A DNA stretch of 64,000 nucleotides, from positions 78,259 through 142,258 of the forward strand of contig QAPD01000022.1 of assembly GCA_003052455.1 (NCBI GenBank), written 5' to 3'. Position numbers and translations under genes: made by a program. How positions within the stretch are numbered: the stretch's first letter is position 1; every line of letters begins with the position of its first letter. Positions 11,294-20,270 of the stretch are shown in pieces. The stretch comes from Sphaerisporangium cinnabarinum (lineage in GTDB: Bacteria > Actinomycetota > Actinomycetes > Actinomycetales > Cellulomonadaceae). Under the pieces are notes generated by a model, which saw only the letters and a program-made list of their open reading frames with translations, was not told the origin of the DNA and ran no database searches.

Positions 11294-12538
11294 ATGTCCG
11301 CCGCTACTGAAGTCGTCGTCACCGGCCTCGGCGCCACCACGCCGCTCGGCGGCGACGTGCCCTCCACCTGGGCCGCGGCACTGGCCGGCGAGTCCGGCGC
11401 GCGCACGCTCGAGAACGACTGGGCGGAGCGCTACGAGATCCCGGTGACGTTCGCCGCGACGATCAAGGTCGACCCGGCCGAGGTCCTCGCGCGCCCCGAG
11501 ATCAAGCGCATGGACCCCTCCACGCAGTACGCGATCATCGCCGCGCGCGAGGCGTGGGCGGACGCGGGCAGCCCCGAGGTCGACGGCGACCGGCTCGGCA
11601 CGGTCGTGTCGTCCGGCATCGGCGGCATCTGGACCACGCTCGACGGCTGGGACACGCTGCGGGAGCGCGGCGCGCGCCGCATGTTGCCCATGACCGTGCC
11701 CATGCTCATGCCGAACTCCCCCACCGCGTACGTCTCGCTCGAGCTCGGTGCCCGGGCGGGCGCCCACGCCCTCGTCTCCGCGTGCGCGTCCGGCGCCGAG
11801 GCGATCGGCTACGGCGTCGACATGATCCGCGCGGGCCGTGCGGACGTCGTCGTCGCCGGCGGCACCGAGGCCACGATCCACCCCATGCCGATGGCGGCCT
11901 TCGCCGCCTCGCGCACGCTCTCGCTGCGCAACGACGACCCCCAGGGTGCGTCGCGCCCGTACGACGTCGACCGCGACGGCTTCGTCATCGGCGAGGGCTC
12001 GGGCGTCGTCGTCCTCGAGAGCGCGGAGCACGCCGCGGCCCGCGGGGCCCGCGTCTACGCGCGCCTCGCCGGCGTCGGGCTGTCCTCCGATGCCTACCAC
12101 ATCACCTCGCCCGACCCGGAGGGCCGGGGCCAGGTCGCGGCGATGCGCCGCGCGCTCGAGGAGGCCGGGGTCACCGGTCGGGACGTCGTGCACGTCAACG
12201 CGCACGCGACCTCGACCAAGGTGGGCGACCTCACCGAGACCCGCTCCATCCGCTCGCTCCTGGGCGACGACGCCGACCACGTGCTGCTCTCGGCCACGAA
12301 GTCGATGACCGGGCACCTCCTCGGCGGTGCCGGCGCGCTCGAGTCGATCTTCACGATCAAGGCCGTCGCGGAGCGCCTCGCTCCCCCGACGATCAACGTC
12401 GCGAACCCCGACCCGGAGCTCCAGGTGCCGCTCGTGCGCGACACGCCCGCGCCGCTGCCGAGCGGCGACGTCGTCGCGATCAACAACTCGTTCGGCTTCG
12501 GGGGCCACAACGTCGCCCTCGCCGTGGCCAGCGTCTGA
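11294..12538 (+). CDS. fabF: Beta-ketoacyl-ACP synthase II
   Basis: Elongation condensing enzyme, 414 residues. The nucleophilic Cys is in SACASGAEAIG near residue 163, and the two His lie in VNAHATSTKVGD and SMTGHLLGGAG. The C terminus NNSFGFGGHNVALA is typical. GAGGAG precedes ATG 11294. It is the last gene of the fab operon, followed at once by a strong terminator. Confidence 0.96.
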   Translation: MSAATEVVVTGLGATTPLGGDVPSTWAAALAGESGARTLENDWAERYEIPVTFAATIKVDPAEVLARPEIKRMDPSTQYAIIAAREAWADAGSPEVDGDRLGTVVSSGIGGIWTTLDGWDTLRERGARRMLPMTVPMLMPNSPTAYVSLELGARAGAHALVSACASGAEAIGYGVDMIRAGRADVVVAGGTEATIHPMPMAAFAASRTLSLRNDDPQGASRPYDVDRDGFVIGEGSGVVVLESAEHAAARGARVYARLAGVGLSSDAYHITSPDPEGRGQVAAMRRALEEAGVTGRDVVHVNAHATSTKVGDLTETRSIRSLLGDDADHVLLSATKSMTGHLLGGAGALESIFTIKAVAERLAPPTINVANPDPELQVPLVRDTPAPLPSGDVVAINNSFGFGGHNVALAVASV

Positions 12539-12556
12539 CCAGGCGCCACGACGACG

Positions 12557-12594
12557 CGAAGGGCGCCTCCCGGATCTCCGGGAGGCGCCCTTCG
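12557..12594. terminator. Terminator after fabF
   Basis: Near-perfect hairpin with arms CGAAGGGCGCCTCCCGGA and TCCGGGAGGCGCCCTTCG starts 19 bp after the fabF stop. It lies between fabF and the convergent DUF3145 gene. Confidence 0.8.
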
Positions 12595-12650
12595 TGGTCT
12601 CTGCCGACGGGTGTGCGTGAGCAGTCCCCGCGGCGCGGCGTCGGTGAGCG

Positions 12651-13151
12651 TCAGCCGACGCGGTGCAGCCAGCGCACCGGCGCGCCGGCGCCGGCGTAGC
12701 GGAACGGCTCGAGCTCGTCGTCCCAGGCCTTGCCGAGCGCGAGGTGGAGAGCGTCGCGCATCGCCCACGGCTCGCTCACCTGCTCGAGCGCAGCACGGAT
12801 CCGGTCCTCGGGCACGACGATGTTCCCGTGCACGTCCGTCTGGGCGTAGAAGATGCCGAGGTCGGGCGTGTGGGACCAGCGTCCGCCGTCGACCCCGTGG
12901 CTGGGCTCCTCGGTGACCTCGTACCGCAGGTGGGACCATCCGCGTAGCGCGGAGGCCAGCCTGGCGCCCGTCCCCTGCGGCCCCTGCCACGAGTACTCGG
13001 CCCGGTAGAGGCCGCGCGCGGCGGGCTGCTCGGTCCAGTCGAGCGACACGCGCACGCCGAGGACGTTGCCCGCGGCCCACTCCATGTGCGGGCACAGAGC
13101 ACGCGGTGCTGAGTGCACGTAAAGAACACCGCGGGTGATGGCACCGGCCAT
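12651..13151 (-). CDS. DUF3145 domain-containing protein
   Basis: 166-residue soluble protein that matches the actinobacterial DUF3145 family: it starts MAGAITRGVLYVHSAPRALC and contains HMEWAAGNVLG, WSHLRYEVTEEPS and VPEDRIRAAL. ATG 13151 has a GGAGG eight bases upstream, which overrules the longer frame starting at 13256. Function unknown for the family; a location next to fab genes is common. Confidence 0.9.
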   Translation of the reverse strand: MAGAITRGVLYVHSAPRALCPHMEWAAGNVLGVRVSLDWTEQPAARGLYRAEYSWQGPQGTGARLASALRGWSHLRYEVTEEPSHGVDGGRWSHTPDLGIFYAQTDVHGNIVVPEDRIRAALEQVSEPWAMRDALHLALGKAWDDELEPFRYAGAGAPVRWLHRVG

Positions 13152-13285
13152 GTCTGCCTCCCTAGGTCGAGGTTTCGTCTTCCCCAACGTCCTCACCCAG
13201 GGCGGGTCCACAGCGCTCGCACAGATGTCGCGGCGTGTCTCGTGCTCATCTTGCACGACATCGCGCGTGCGCGCGAGAGATCGGG

Positions 13286-13317
13286 CGGGCGTGCCCGGGA
13301 CCGACCGGGCACACCCG
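13286..13317. terminator. Terminator after def
   Basis: Hairpin with arms CGGGCGTGCCCGG and CCGGGCACACCCG (one G-T) lies directly downstream of the leftward deformylase gene. Confidence 0.6.
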
Positions 13318-13319
13318 TG

Positions 13320-13805
13320 TCAGAGGTGCTCGCGCAGCTCGCGCATCGCCTTCTTGCGCACGGCCCGGTCGAGCCGGTCCAGGTACAGCATGCCGTCGAG
13401 GTGGTCGCACTCGTGCTGGAGGCACCGGGCCATGAGCTCGGTGCCCTCGACCACGACCTCGTTGCCGTCGAGGTCGGTGCCGACCACGCGCGCGTACCAG
13501 GCGCGGCGCGTGGGGTACCAGAGGTCGGGGACCGAGAGGCAGCCCTCGTCACCGTCCTGGTAGTCGTCGGACAGCTCGACGATGCGCGGGTTGAGCACGT
13601 ACCCGATCTCGTCGTCGATGTTCCACGAGAACGCCCGGAGGTTGACGCCGATCTGGTTGGCGGCGAGCCCCGCGCGACCCTCGTGGTCGACCGTCTCGAC
13701 GAGGTCGGCGACGAGAGAGCGCACCCGGTCGTCGATGGTGGTGATCTCGTCGCAAGGGGTGCGGAGCACGGGGTCCGGGATGGTCCGGATCTCTCTCATC
13801 GCCAT
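13320..13805 (-). CDS. def: Peptide deformylase
   Basis: Metalloenzyme that removes the formyl group from new N-terminal Met. All three family motifs are present: GLAANQIG (motif I), EGCLSV with the metal-binding Cys (motif II), and QHECDHLDG, the HEXXH-type metal site (motif III). ATG 13805 ([11 protein letters not shown]) is chosen because GGAAGA lies nine bases upstream; ATG 13814 would abut the ribosome site. Length is about 161 residues, normal for type I. Confidence 0.95.
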   Translation of the reverse strand: MAMREIRTIPDPVLRTPCDEITTIDDRVRSLVADLVETVDHEGRAGLAANQIGVNLRAFSWNIDDEIGYVLNPRIVELSDDYQDGDEGCLSVPDLWYPTRRAWYARVVGTDLDGNEVVVEGTELMARCLQHECDHLDGMLYLDRLDRAVRKKAMRELREHL

Positions 13806-13872
13806 GGTCACCATTCTTCCATGCGCGCGGCGCCGTCCGGCCGTCGTCCCCAGCCCCGCGCCGGGGCGCGTG

Positions 13873-14679
13873 TCACATCCGCGCGTACCGCGCCCGCGCG
13901 AACGAGTAGAGCCCGTAGGCGGCGAAGCCCAGGCCGACGGCGACGAGGAGGACGACCCCGAACGGCTGCCCCGCGAGCGTGGCGAACGCGCTGTCGAGGC
14001 CGCCCGCCTGCTGCGGGTCGTGCTGGACGGCGGCCACGACGAACAGCACCCCCAGCACGCCGAGCGCGACGCCCTTGGCGATGTACCCGACCTGCCCGAG
14101 CGTCACGACGGCGCGTCCCAGGTGCCCGCCGGTCCCGCCCTCGAGGTCCTCGAGGAACTTCTTCCGCCATCCCTTGACGACGTGGTAGACGCCACCGGCG
14201 ACGATGCCGACGCCGACCGCACCGACGAGCAGCACGCCGCCGGGCTTCTCCATGAGGGTCGCGGTCATGCTCTCCTCCTGGCCGGAGCCACCGGCGGACC
14301 CGGTCACGACCTGGAGGGCGATCACCCCGAGCGCCAGGTAGAGGACGGCCTTGCCCGCCGCCTTGAGCCGGTCGGACGTCTCGCCCGCGCCGCTCAGCGC
14401 GACGGTGATCTGCCACAGGGCGAGCGCCGCGAACGCGACGACGGCGAACCAGAGCAGCGCGGTACCGCCCGGCGTCTGCGCGATGGCGGTGAGCGCACCG
14501 GTCTGGTCGGCCTGCTCGCTGGAGGCCGAGCCGGTCGCCACCTGCACGGCCAGGACGCCGACGACGAGGTGGAGCAGACCGCTCACCGCGTAGCCTGCGC
14601 GGGCCAGGAGCTCCAGGGTCTTGCTGCCGCGTGCGCCGCGTGCTGCCGCCTTGCCGGTCGAGCTCATGCTCGGTGCCAC
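13873..14679 (-). CDS. DUF1206 membrane protein
   Basis: Integral membrane protein of about 268 residues with six predicted membrane segments arranged as three repeats, each starting with a [10 protein letters not shown] / [14 protein letters not shown] / [13 protein letters not shown] type segment. The triple repeat is the DUF1206 signature. GTG 14679 has AGGAGG four to five bases upstream; ATG 14667 would put it 16 bases away. It is divergent from the acyltransferase gene. No function is known. Confidence 0.88.
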   Translation of the reverse strand: MAPSMSSTGKAAARGARGSKTLELLARAGYAVSGLLHLVVGVLAVQVATGSASSEQADQTGALTAIAQTPGGTALLWFAVVAFAALALWQITVALSGAGETSDRLKAAGKAVLYLALGVIALQVVTGSAGGSGQEESMTATLMEKPGGVLLVGAVGVGIVAGGVYHVVKGWRKKFLEDLEGGTGGHLGRAVVTLGQVGYIAKGVALGVLGVLFVVAAVQHDPQQAGGLDSAFATLAGQPFGVVLLVAVGLGFAAYGLYSFARARYARM

Positions 14680-14821
14680 AGGACCTCCTCGGTCGTCGGG
14701 ACGCCGCCCCCACCGCGCCGCCGGGTTCTCCGGCCCGCACACGGTGCCAGAACTGCGGGTGCTGCGCACGCCGGGCGCCCATCTCAGGTCTCGTGGATCA
14801 CGATTCGGTAACGTGCCCCGG

Positions 14822-15937
14822 ATGCCGACGCAGACTCCTCGCCTCGCCGTGCTCGACGGACTCCGGTTCGCCGCCGCGGCCGCGGTGCTCGTGTACCACT
14901 TCGTCGCCGTCAACCACCACGCGTGGGGCGAGCGCACGAGCGCCTCCCTCCCCGGCGCCCAGGCCGTCACCGCCTACGGGTCCTTCGGGGTCCAGCTCTT
15001 CTTCGTCGTCAGCGGCTTCGTCATCCTCATGACCGCCTGGGGCCGCGACGTGCGCGGCTTCGTCGCGTCGCGCGCCGGGCGGCTCTTCCCCGCCTACTGG
15101 GCCTCGGTGCTGCTCACCGTGGTCCTGCTGGCGCTCGTCGTCCCCGGGCGGCGCGACGTCGACCTGCCGCAGGCGGCGGCCAACCTCACCATGGTCCAGC
15201 GCGCGTTCGGCATCCCCGACCTCGAAGCCGTCTACTGGACGCTCTGGTCCGAGCTGCGGTTCTACGTCCTCGTCGGCGTGCTCGTCGCCGTCGGCCTCAC
15301 CCGGGCGCGGGTCCTCGCGTTCGTCGTGCTGTGGCCCGTCGCCGGCGCGATCGCCACCCAGACCGGCTCCGAGCTGCTCGCGACGGTGCTCGTCGCCCCC
15401 GACGCCCCGCTCTTCGCGGGCGGCATGGTGCTCTACCTGCTGACCCGCGAGCGCCGGTCCCCCGTCCTCTGGCTCGCGCTCGCGCTGAACGTGCTCCTCG
15501 GTGCGGCGCTCTCCGGCCGGATCCAGTCCGGGCGCATCGAGAACAGCACCGACGTCGTCGTCTCGCCCACCGCGTGGTGGGTCGCGATCGTCGTGTGCTT
15601 CGCGCTCGTCGCCGCGGCGACGCTCACGCCGCTCGCCCGCGTCTCCTGGGGCTGGCTCACCGCGCTCGGCGCCCTCACGTACCCGCTCTACCTCGTGCAC
15701 TCGTCCTGGGGGCGGTGGGTCATCGAGTCCGTGCACCCGTACCTCTCGCGCGCCGCGACCCTCGCGGTCGCGGTCGCGGTGTGCCTCGCCCTCGCCTGGC
15801 TGATCCACCGCGCCGTCGAACGCCCGCTCGGGCCCCGGCTGCGCCACGCCCTCGACCGCGACCTGCGCCGCGACCTCGACCGCCCGTCCCGCGCCGCCGC
15901 CGGGAGCGCTCAGGGTGAGCCGGTCGCCGCGAGGTAG
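14822..15937 (+). CDS. Acyltransferase 3 family membrane protein
   Basis: 371-residue polytopic membrane protein. The family landmarks are LAVLDGLRFAAAAAVLVYHF at the N terminus with a His in the first membrane segment, GSFGVQLFFVVSGFVILM, and RAGRLFPAYW. About ten hydrophobic segments follow, ending with a basic cytosolic tail. Members transfer acetyl or other acyl groups to sugars, lipids or antibiotics; the substrate cannot be inferred. The 3' end overlaps the convergent DUF488 gene by 28 bp. Confidence 0.9.
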   Translation: MPTQTPRLAVLDGLRFAAAAAVLVYHFVAVNHHAWGERTSASLPGAQAVTAYGSFGVQLFFVVSGFVILMTAWGRDVRGFVASRAGRLFPAYWASVLLTVVLLALVVPGRRDVDLPQAAANLTMVQRAFGIPDLEAVYWTLWSELRFYVLVGVLVAVGLTRARVLAFVVLWPVAGAIATQTGSELLATVLVAPDAPLFAGGMVLYLLTRERRSPVLWLALALNVLLGAALSGRIQSGRIENSTDVVVSPTAWWVAIVVCFALVAAATLTPLARVSWGWLTALGALTYPLYLVHSSWGRWVIESVHPYLSRAATLAVAVAVCLALAWLIHRAVERPLGPRLRHALDRDLRRDLDRPSRAAAGSAQGEPVAAR

Positions 15938-16269
15938 TCGCGCAGCACCACCGCCTGGTTGTGCTGCTCGTCCTTCGCCCCGTACACCAGCGTCACCACC
16001 GGGTGCTGCCCGACGACGTCCCGCAGCTCCGTGACCGCCTCGCCGTGGGCGTCGAGCTCGGCGCGGTACCGCTCGGCGAACTCGTCGAACAGCCCTTCCT
16101 CGTGGTGGAACCAGCGCCGCAGGTCCGTCGACGGCGCGACGTCCTTGAGCCACAGGTCGACGTGCGCCGCCTCCTTGCTCACTCCGCGCGGCCACAGGCG
16201 GTCGACGAGCACGCGGAACCCGTCCTGCTCCTCGGCCGGCTCGTACACGCGCTTGGTCCGTACCGTCAT
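15910..16269 (-). CDS. DUF488 family protein
   Basis: 119-residue soluble protein. The family landmarks are RVLVDRLWPRGVSKE, HHEEGLFDEFAERYRAEL and VVTLVYGAKDEQHNQAVVL. DUF488 has no firmly established activity. The gene is tail-to-tail with the acyltransferase gene, overlapping 28 bp. Confidence 0.92.
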   Translation of the reverse strand: MTVRTKRVYEPAEEQDGFRVLVDRLWPRGVSKEAAHVDLWLKDVAPSTDLRRWFHHEEGLFDEFAERYRAELDAHGEAVTELRDVVGQHPVVTLVYGAKDEQHNQAVVLRDYLAATGSP

Positions 16270-16320
16270 GAGGCCATGACACCGCGCGCACGCTCGCGCC
16301 GCACGCGCGACGCAGAAGGG

Positions 16321-16394
16321 TGCCCCGTGCAGGACTTGAACCCGCGACCGAGAGATTATGAGTCTCCTGCTCTGACCAGCTGAGCTAACGGGGC
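16321..16394 (-). tRNA. tRNA-Met (anticodon CAU), elongator type
   Basis: The reverse strand gives acceptor GCCCCGT/ACGGGGC, D arm GCTC...GAGC, anticodon stem GGAGA/TCTCT with loop CTCATAA, and T arm GCGGG-TTCAAGT-CCTGC. The first pair is a proper G-C, not the mismatch of initiator tRNA, so this is the elongator (or, less likely, an Ile-lysidine tRNA). No CCA is encoded. Confidence 0.94.
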
Positions 16395-16452
16395 GCGCGG
16401 GCGAGCATACCGCCCGTGCGGCAGGCGATCGGAGAGCCGCTACGGTGGGGAC

Positions 16453-16968
16453 GTGTCCTGGTTCCGCCGTCCCGCGCTGCCCGACCCTGTCCGTCGTGCG
16501 CTCGACCTCCCGGCCACCGATCGTGTCCTCGCGTCGGCGGAGCTCGCCGACGGTTCGTGGGCCGTCGCGACGCGGGCCGGGCTCCTCACGAGCGACGCCG
16601 GAGGGACGACCGTCGACCGGCGCCTCTGGTCGGACGTCGACCGGGCGGGGTACGACCCGGAGAGCGCGACGATCACCGTCACGTGGGTCGACGGCACCCC
16701 TCCCCTGGCTATGCGCCTCGCCGACCCGCGCCGCACGTCGCTCGCGCAGACGCTGCGCGAGCGCGTCCAGTCGTCGGTCGTGCTCTCGGAGACCGTGACG
16801 TTCGCCGCAGGCCTGACCGCGCGCGTCGCCGTGCGGCGGGACGCGGACGGCGAGCTCTTCTCGCAGGTCGTCGCCGACCCCGGGCTGGACCTGACGGACC
16901 CGGAGGTCGAGGCCCGGGTCGACGCGGCCGAGGGGCGGGTCCGGTCGGCGTCCGGACTACCCCTCTGA
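16453..16968 (+). CDS. Conserved hypothetical protein
   Basis: 171-residue soluble protein from GTG 16453 (starts MSWFRRPALPDPVRR). It has alternating beta-rich segments (RVLASAELADGSWAVATRAGLL, TITVTWVDGTPPLAMRL shortened here by position 16540-16710) and an acidic helical tail. No motif or membrane segment is visible. Position just upstream of tRNA-Asn is the only context. Confidence 0.75.
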   Translation: MSWFRRPALPDPVRRALDLPATDRVLASAELADGSWAVATRAGLLTSDAGGTTVDRRLWSDVDRAGYDPESATITVTWVDGTPPLAMRLADPRRTSLAQTLRERVQSSVVLSETVTFAAGLTARVAVRRDADGELFSQVVADPGLDLTDPEVEARVDAAEGRVRSASGLPL

Positions 16969-17023
16969 GCCTGCTAGAGTTTTCCCCGGTCGCTGCGGTG
17001 CACACCGCAACGGCCATGGTCGA

Positions 17024-17096
<73 letters not shown>

Positions 17097-17104
17097 CACG
17101 TATG

Positions 17105-17146
17105 GAAGGCCCTTGACCTGGGAATTTACCCAGGTCAAGGGCCTTC
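17105..17146. terminator. 18-bp-stem hairpin directly after attL
   Basis: Perfect inverted repeat, arms 17105-17122 and 17129-17146 (GAAGGCCCTTGACCTGGG and complement), loop AATTTA. It starts nine bases after tRNA-Asn and is element DNA. It probably terminates the tRNA transcript in place of the chromosomal hairpin now at 30911-30938. Confidence 0.8.
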
Positions 17147-17257
17147 TGCGTTCTGCATGGCAACGTGTTGGCAATTGGCCTCCCCAGAGCCCGACCGCAG
17201 ACAAGTCGGGCCAGGCAGCGGCAGCAACCGCGAACCTGGCCCTCGGTCGGGCACCTA

Positions 17258-17488
17258 GTGAGAGGTGCAGACCGTGAGCCACAACCCTACCGATCCCCGT
17301 GCACGTGTGGAGCACCCGCGGACGGGACGCTCATCCTCAGTTCGCCGGCGCTTGGTCTCGTGATCGAGTCGTCGTGCATGTCGTGCGGCACTGACGCCCT
17401 CGGCACGGCCCGGAGCGACGTGAAGTGGACGCCCGGGATCACGCCCGTCGTGACGACGCACCTGACGTACCCGGAGCGGGTCCAGTGA
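17258..17488 (+). CDS. Small zinc-ribbon-like protein of unknown function
   Basis: 76 residues from GTG 17258. It carries a CTC pair at residue 15-17 and CMSC about 28 residues later, a Cys-X-Cys ... Cys-X2-Cys arrangement that could bind one zinc. The stop overlaps the GTG of the next gene by four bases (GTGA at 17485-17488), which is the main evidence that it is real. The ribosome site is weak and the exact start uncertain. First gene of the rightward cargo unit. Confidence 0.55.
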   Translation: MRGADREPQPYRSPCTCGAPADGTLILSSPALGLVIESSCMSCGTDALGTARSDVKWTPGITPVVTTHLTYPERVQ

Positions 17489-18618
17489 GCGCGGCGACGT
17501 TCGCGCCCGGTGACCGCGTGCGCATCCTGACCGGAGCCTCGAGCGGGCGGACGGGCACCGTCGTCAGTACGCGCGGCAACGGGCGGGTCGTCGACGTCGA
17601 GCACGAGCGCCCGGTCCTGCTCACGGTGCCGGATGGTCCGAGCCAGGTCGTGCGGCTGCCCTACGCGCCCGAGGAGCTCGAGGTCGTCGAGCCCGAGCCG
17701 GTGAGCGTCCTCGCGCCCGGCAACCGGTTCCGTGTCACGGACCGCGGTGACGAGTACGACGGCGTCACGGGCGTGGTGCGTAGCGAGCCGTTCACGTCGT
17801 CGGACGGTGAGGCGTTCGTCCACGTGATGCACGACGACGGATCGATCACGATGTGGGAGACGAGCCGACTGCAGCGGGACGTGACGCTGGCGCCCGGGAC
17901 GCGCGTGCGGCGAACCGACAACGGACGCATGGGAACGGTCGACTACACGGCCGTGGAGACGGACCTGCTCGCGGAGCAGCCCGGCATGGTCCCGGTCGCG
18001 TGGGACGGCGACGACGCGTGGCTGACGTCTCCTCACGCGCTCGACGTCATCGAGCACCTTCCCGCGGCCGACGTGCCGCAGCAGCCTGAGATGACCGCCA
18101 ACGACGGCGGCGCCAACGAAGGGAGAATCACTATGACCGACACCGAGCTTCACGACGTGACCACGGGATGGCGAGCGGAGATGCTCGACCAATTCCGCCG
18201 GGAGCACCCCCTGGCTGACGCTGACTTCGACGCACAGGCTTGCCTGATGGTGGCGGACTCTCCCGAAGGAGCACGCGAGGGCCTCGCCCGCTTGCTCCTC
18301 CCTCCGGTCCACACCGCGGGCCACGACGTGCCGATGCCCGCATGGGCAACAGGCCGGGAGTCGGTCGTACTCGGAGGCGGCTACGAGCCGAGTCCGGACG
18401 ACCTGGCCGTCAGGTTCTACAAGGACACTCTCGAAGACGAAGCGGCGAAGGTCACGGTCGAGCAGTACGTGCGGGCCGACGGCAGGAGCATGCCCGCAAG
18501 CGTGCGGGTCGAGATCGATGAGGTCGGCATTCGCCCGCGTAGCGCCCGCAACGTGGCCTCGGCTCTGATCGAAGCCGCCGAGACACTCGAGAAGGCCCGC
18601 GCCCTACGTGCCCTCTGA
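17485..18618 (+). CDS. Triple KOW/SH3-like repeat protein with distinct C-terminal half
   Basis: 377 residues from GTG 17485, coupled to the previous gene. The N-terminal half has three similar units that each begin with an APGxRxRxxxG motif and end in a GTVV/GVV turn: FAPGDRVRILTGASSGRTGTV, LAPGNRFRVTDRGDEYDGVTG and LAPGTRVRRTDNGRMGTV. These look like KOW/SH3 barrels. The C-terminal 160 residues are acidic and end in a helical motif RPRSARNVASALIEAAETLEK, seen often in actinobacterial mobile-element proteins. A strong internal GGGAGA lies before in-frame ATG 18133, so a separate 161-residue product may also be made. Function unknown. Confidence 0.72.
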   Translation: MSAATFAPGDRVRILTGASSGRTGTVVSTRGNGRVVDVEHERPVLLTVPDGPSQVVRLPYAPEELEVVEPEPVSVLAPGNRFRVTDRGDEYDGVTGVVRSEPFTSSDGEAFVHVMHDDGSITMWETSRLQRDVTLAPGTRVRRTDNGRMGTVDYTAVETDLLAEQPGMVPVAWDGDDAWLTSPHALDVIEHLPAADVPQQPEMTANDGGANEGRITMTDTELHDVTTGWRAEMLDQFRREHPLADADFDAQACLMVADSPEGAREGLARLLLPPVHTAGHDVPMPAWATGRESVVLGGGYEPSPDDLAVRFYKDTLEDEAAKVTVEQYVRADGRSMPASVRVEIDEVGIRPRSARNVASALIEAAETLEKARALRAL

Positions 18619-18628
18619 CGCTCCGCCT

Positions 18629-18695
18629 ATCGACCGCTGAGCCTCGCCAAGAGTGTCCACACTGTGCACCCCCTTGGCGGGCCTGAGCGGTCGAT
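18629..18695. terminator. Long imperfect inverted repeat after the KOW-like gene
   Basis: Arms ATCGACCGCTGAG-CC-TCGCCAAG and CTTGGCGGGCCTGAGCGGTCGAT flank a 21-bp centre, beginning 11 bp after the stop. It could end the cargo transcript. The remaining gap to 19010 (about 315 bp) shows no convincing gene; frames across it lack a ribosome site and family features. Confidence 0.5.
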
Positions 18696-19010
18696 GGGGT
18701 CAGCACTACTGACCCTGCCAGCTCTTCCACAACGGCGCTCCTGCCCCTCAGCCGTGAACCGATGGGTCCGGTGGCACAGTCCGCGGAACCGGCCGCGGCA
18801 CCCTCGCCTCGTAGTGCACGACGTCGCCAGGGTCCACGCGAAGCTCGCTCCCGACACCGGGGCGGGCTACTGGTCGTGGCCGGTTCCGAATCCGGGCGCT
18901 GGATCGGGGGTTTGCTTGGGGAGGGGGTCTGCTCCGGGAGAGAGCCGCCCGCCAGGGCGTCCGTGTCTTTCATCCTTCCCCGCGCCGAGAGGTTCTGGGA
19001 GCGTTCGGAC

Positions 19011-19517
19011 ATGGATCACAGAGAAGTGTTCAAGCCCATCAACGACGCCATCGCCCAGAGCTCAAACGAACTCGCCCGCGTGTTCGGCTACGGGCAGCCG
19101 CGGTGGTACGGCCTAGCTCTCTCGGACATCGCGTTGGCCTTGCAGGATGGCGAGGAGATCGAGTTCGCGGACGTGGGCGTGTCACTCGGGAGCGAGGACG
19201 ACGACTTCACGGTCGACATCGTCATCCTGTCGAGCAGCCTCCTCATTCAGGTCCACGGTGTCAGTGCGGGCGAGCGTGACGAGCGGACGACGACTGTTCG
19301 GGACCGTGCAACACTCTCGGCGCTCGAGATCACGGCTGGGACCAGTGCCTTTGCGAACGGCCTGGCGGAGAGCTGGCCCGGACGGGTCTCGCTCAAACTG
19401 ACCTACGACGACGAACTGACTCTTACCCTCCCGCAATCGCGCAGTGCGAACCGCGAGCAGCATGGGCGAGTCAGCGCACTCGTTCCGGCACTTCGTCGCG
19501 ACCTGACACGTAGTTGA
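19011..19517 (+). CDS. Hypothetical protein, 168 residues
   Basis: Acidic soluble protein from ATG 19011 with GGGAG eight to nine bases upstream (a longer frame from 18762 is rejected). The sequence is alpha/beta: helix DHREVFKPINDAIAQSSNEL, then strands around FADVGVSLGSEDDDF and TVDIVILSSSLLIQVHG, and a C-terminal strand pair RVSLKLTYDDELTLTLPQ. No known motif was recognised. It lies 12 bp before the HIRAN gene and is probably co-transcribed with it. Codon use is less GC-extreme than the core genes. Confidence 0.68.
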   Translation: MDHREVFKPINDAIAQSSNELARVFGYGQPRWYGLALSDIALALQDGEEIEFADVGVSLGSEDDDFTVDIVILSSSLLIQVHGVSAGERDERTTTVRDRATLSALEITAGTSAFANGLAESWPGRVSLKLTYDDELTLTLPQSRSANREQHGRVSALVPALRRDLTRS

Positions 19518-19529
19518 GCCACGCCTGCC

Positions 19530-20183
19530 ATGGGACTCCTCAAGAAGCTCTTTGGTCGCCGAAACGCGACACCGCAGCCGAGACCCGCACCCGCGCCAAC
19601 GGTCCGGGTCACGGTCGAACGCTCCCACCGGGTTACCCAGCCCTCTCGGCCTGCCCGCCGTGCGCCGACTCCGGTCGCTCAGCGCACGACGGTGTGGCGG
19701 GACGAGTACCTCGAGGGCGAGCGAGAAGCGGCAGCACTGGCCCGTCGGGAGGATGGCCTTCCGCACCTGCGCCTCGTGAAGGAACGCGGTCGCCTGGCAC
19801 TCGAGGCCCCCGGTATGGGCTGGATCAACCCGCGCTCGCGTGCGCTCTACAAGACCGGCATCTACATGTTCGGCCTCCGCGGGCGCGCCTACCACGAGGC
19901 AGCGTTCGTGGCTGCCGCTCTCCCACTCGGTCGACTCCTCGAACTCGTGCGTGAGCCAGAAAACGAGCACGACAGGAACGCCGTCGCCATTTACGCCAGG
20001 AACGGCAGGATCGGGTACGTCAACAAGCAGAACGCGGCACGGATCGCCAAGCGCATCGACGCCGGTGAGACCATGCACTGCATCGTCGCCAAGGGCGGAC
20101 GGGCGGGCGATCCCGACAAGTCGTGCGCGCTGCTCGCCACGAGCGACGTGACACTCGCGCACATCGCCCAGGACGTGTCCTAG
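19530..20183 (+). CDS. HIRAN-domain protein
   Basis: 217 residues. A basic, Pro-rich N terminus (MGLLKKLFGRR, then disordered to about residue 45) precedes a HIRAN domain at about 108-190: MFGLRGRAYHEAAF, LVREPENEHDRNAVAIYA, NGRIGYVNKQNAARIAKRI. The EPxNxHDxNAVxVY core is the HIRAN hallmark. HIRAN domains bind single-stranded 3' DNA ends at stalled forks in eukaryotic HLTF; bacterial stand-alone versions have no assigned role. Here it is cargo of the element, next to the 168-residue gene. Confidence 0.85.
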   Translation: MGLLKKLFGRRNATPQPRPAPAPTVRVTVERSHRVTQPSRPARRAPTPVAQRTTVWRDEYLEGEREAAALARREDGLPHLRLVKERGRLALEAPGMGWINPRSRALYKTGIYMFGLRGRAYHEAAFVAAALPLGRLLELVREPENEHDRNAVAIYARNGRIGYVNKQNAARIAKRIDAGETMHCIVAKGGRAGDPDKSCALLATSDVTLAHIAQDVS

Positions 20184-20270
20184 GTCTCGGGCATCCAAAC
20201 GCTTCAAACGGTTTTGTGGATGCCGTCTACGTTGCTGGGTCGGCCGATCGTCACCACTCGATCTTCGAAA

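Noticed and set aside
16321..16394. Initiator tRNA reading of the CAU tRNA
   Set aside because: The first acceptor pair is G-C, not the mismatch of initiator tRNA, and the anticodon stem lacks the three G-C pairs of initiators.
18664..19116. 150-codon plus-strand frame over the gap before the 168-residue gene
   Set aside because: Low-complexity Pro/Arg/Ser composition, no ribosome site, and it overlaps the better-supported gene from 19011 in another frame.
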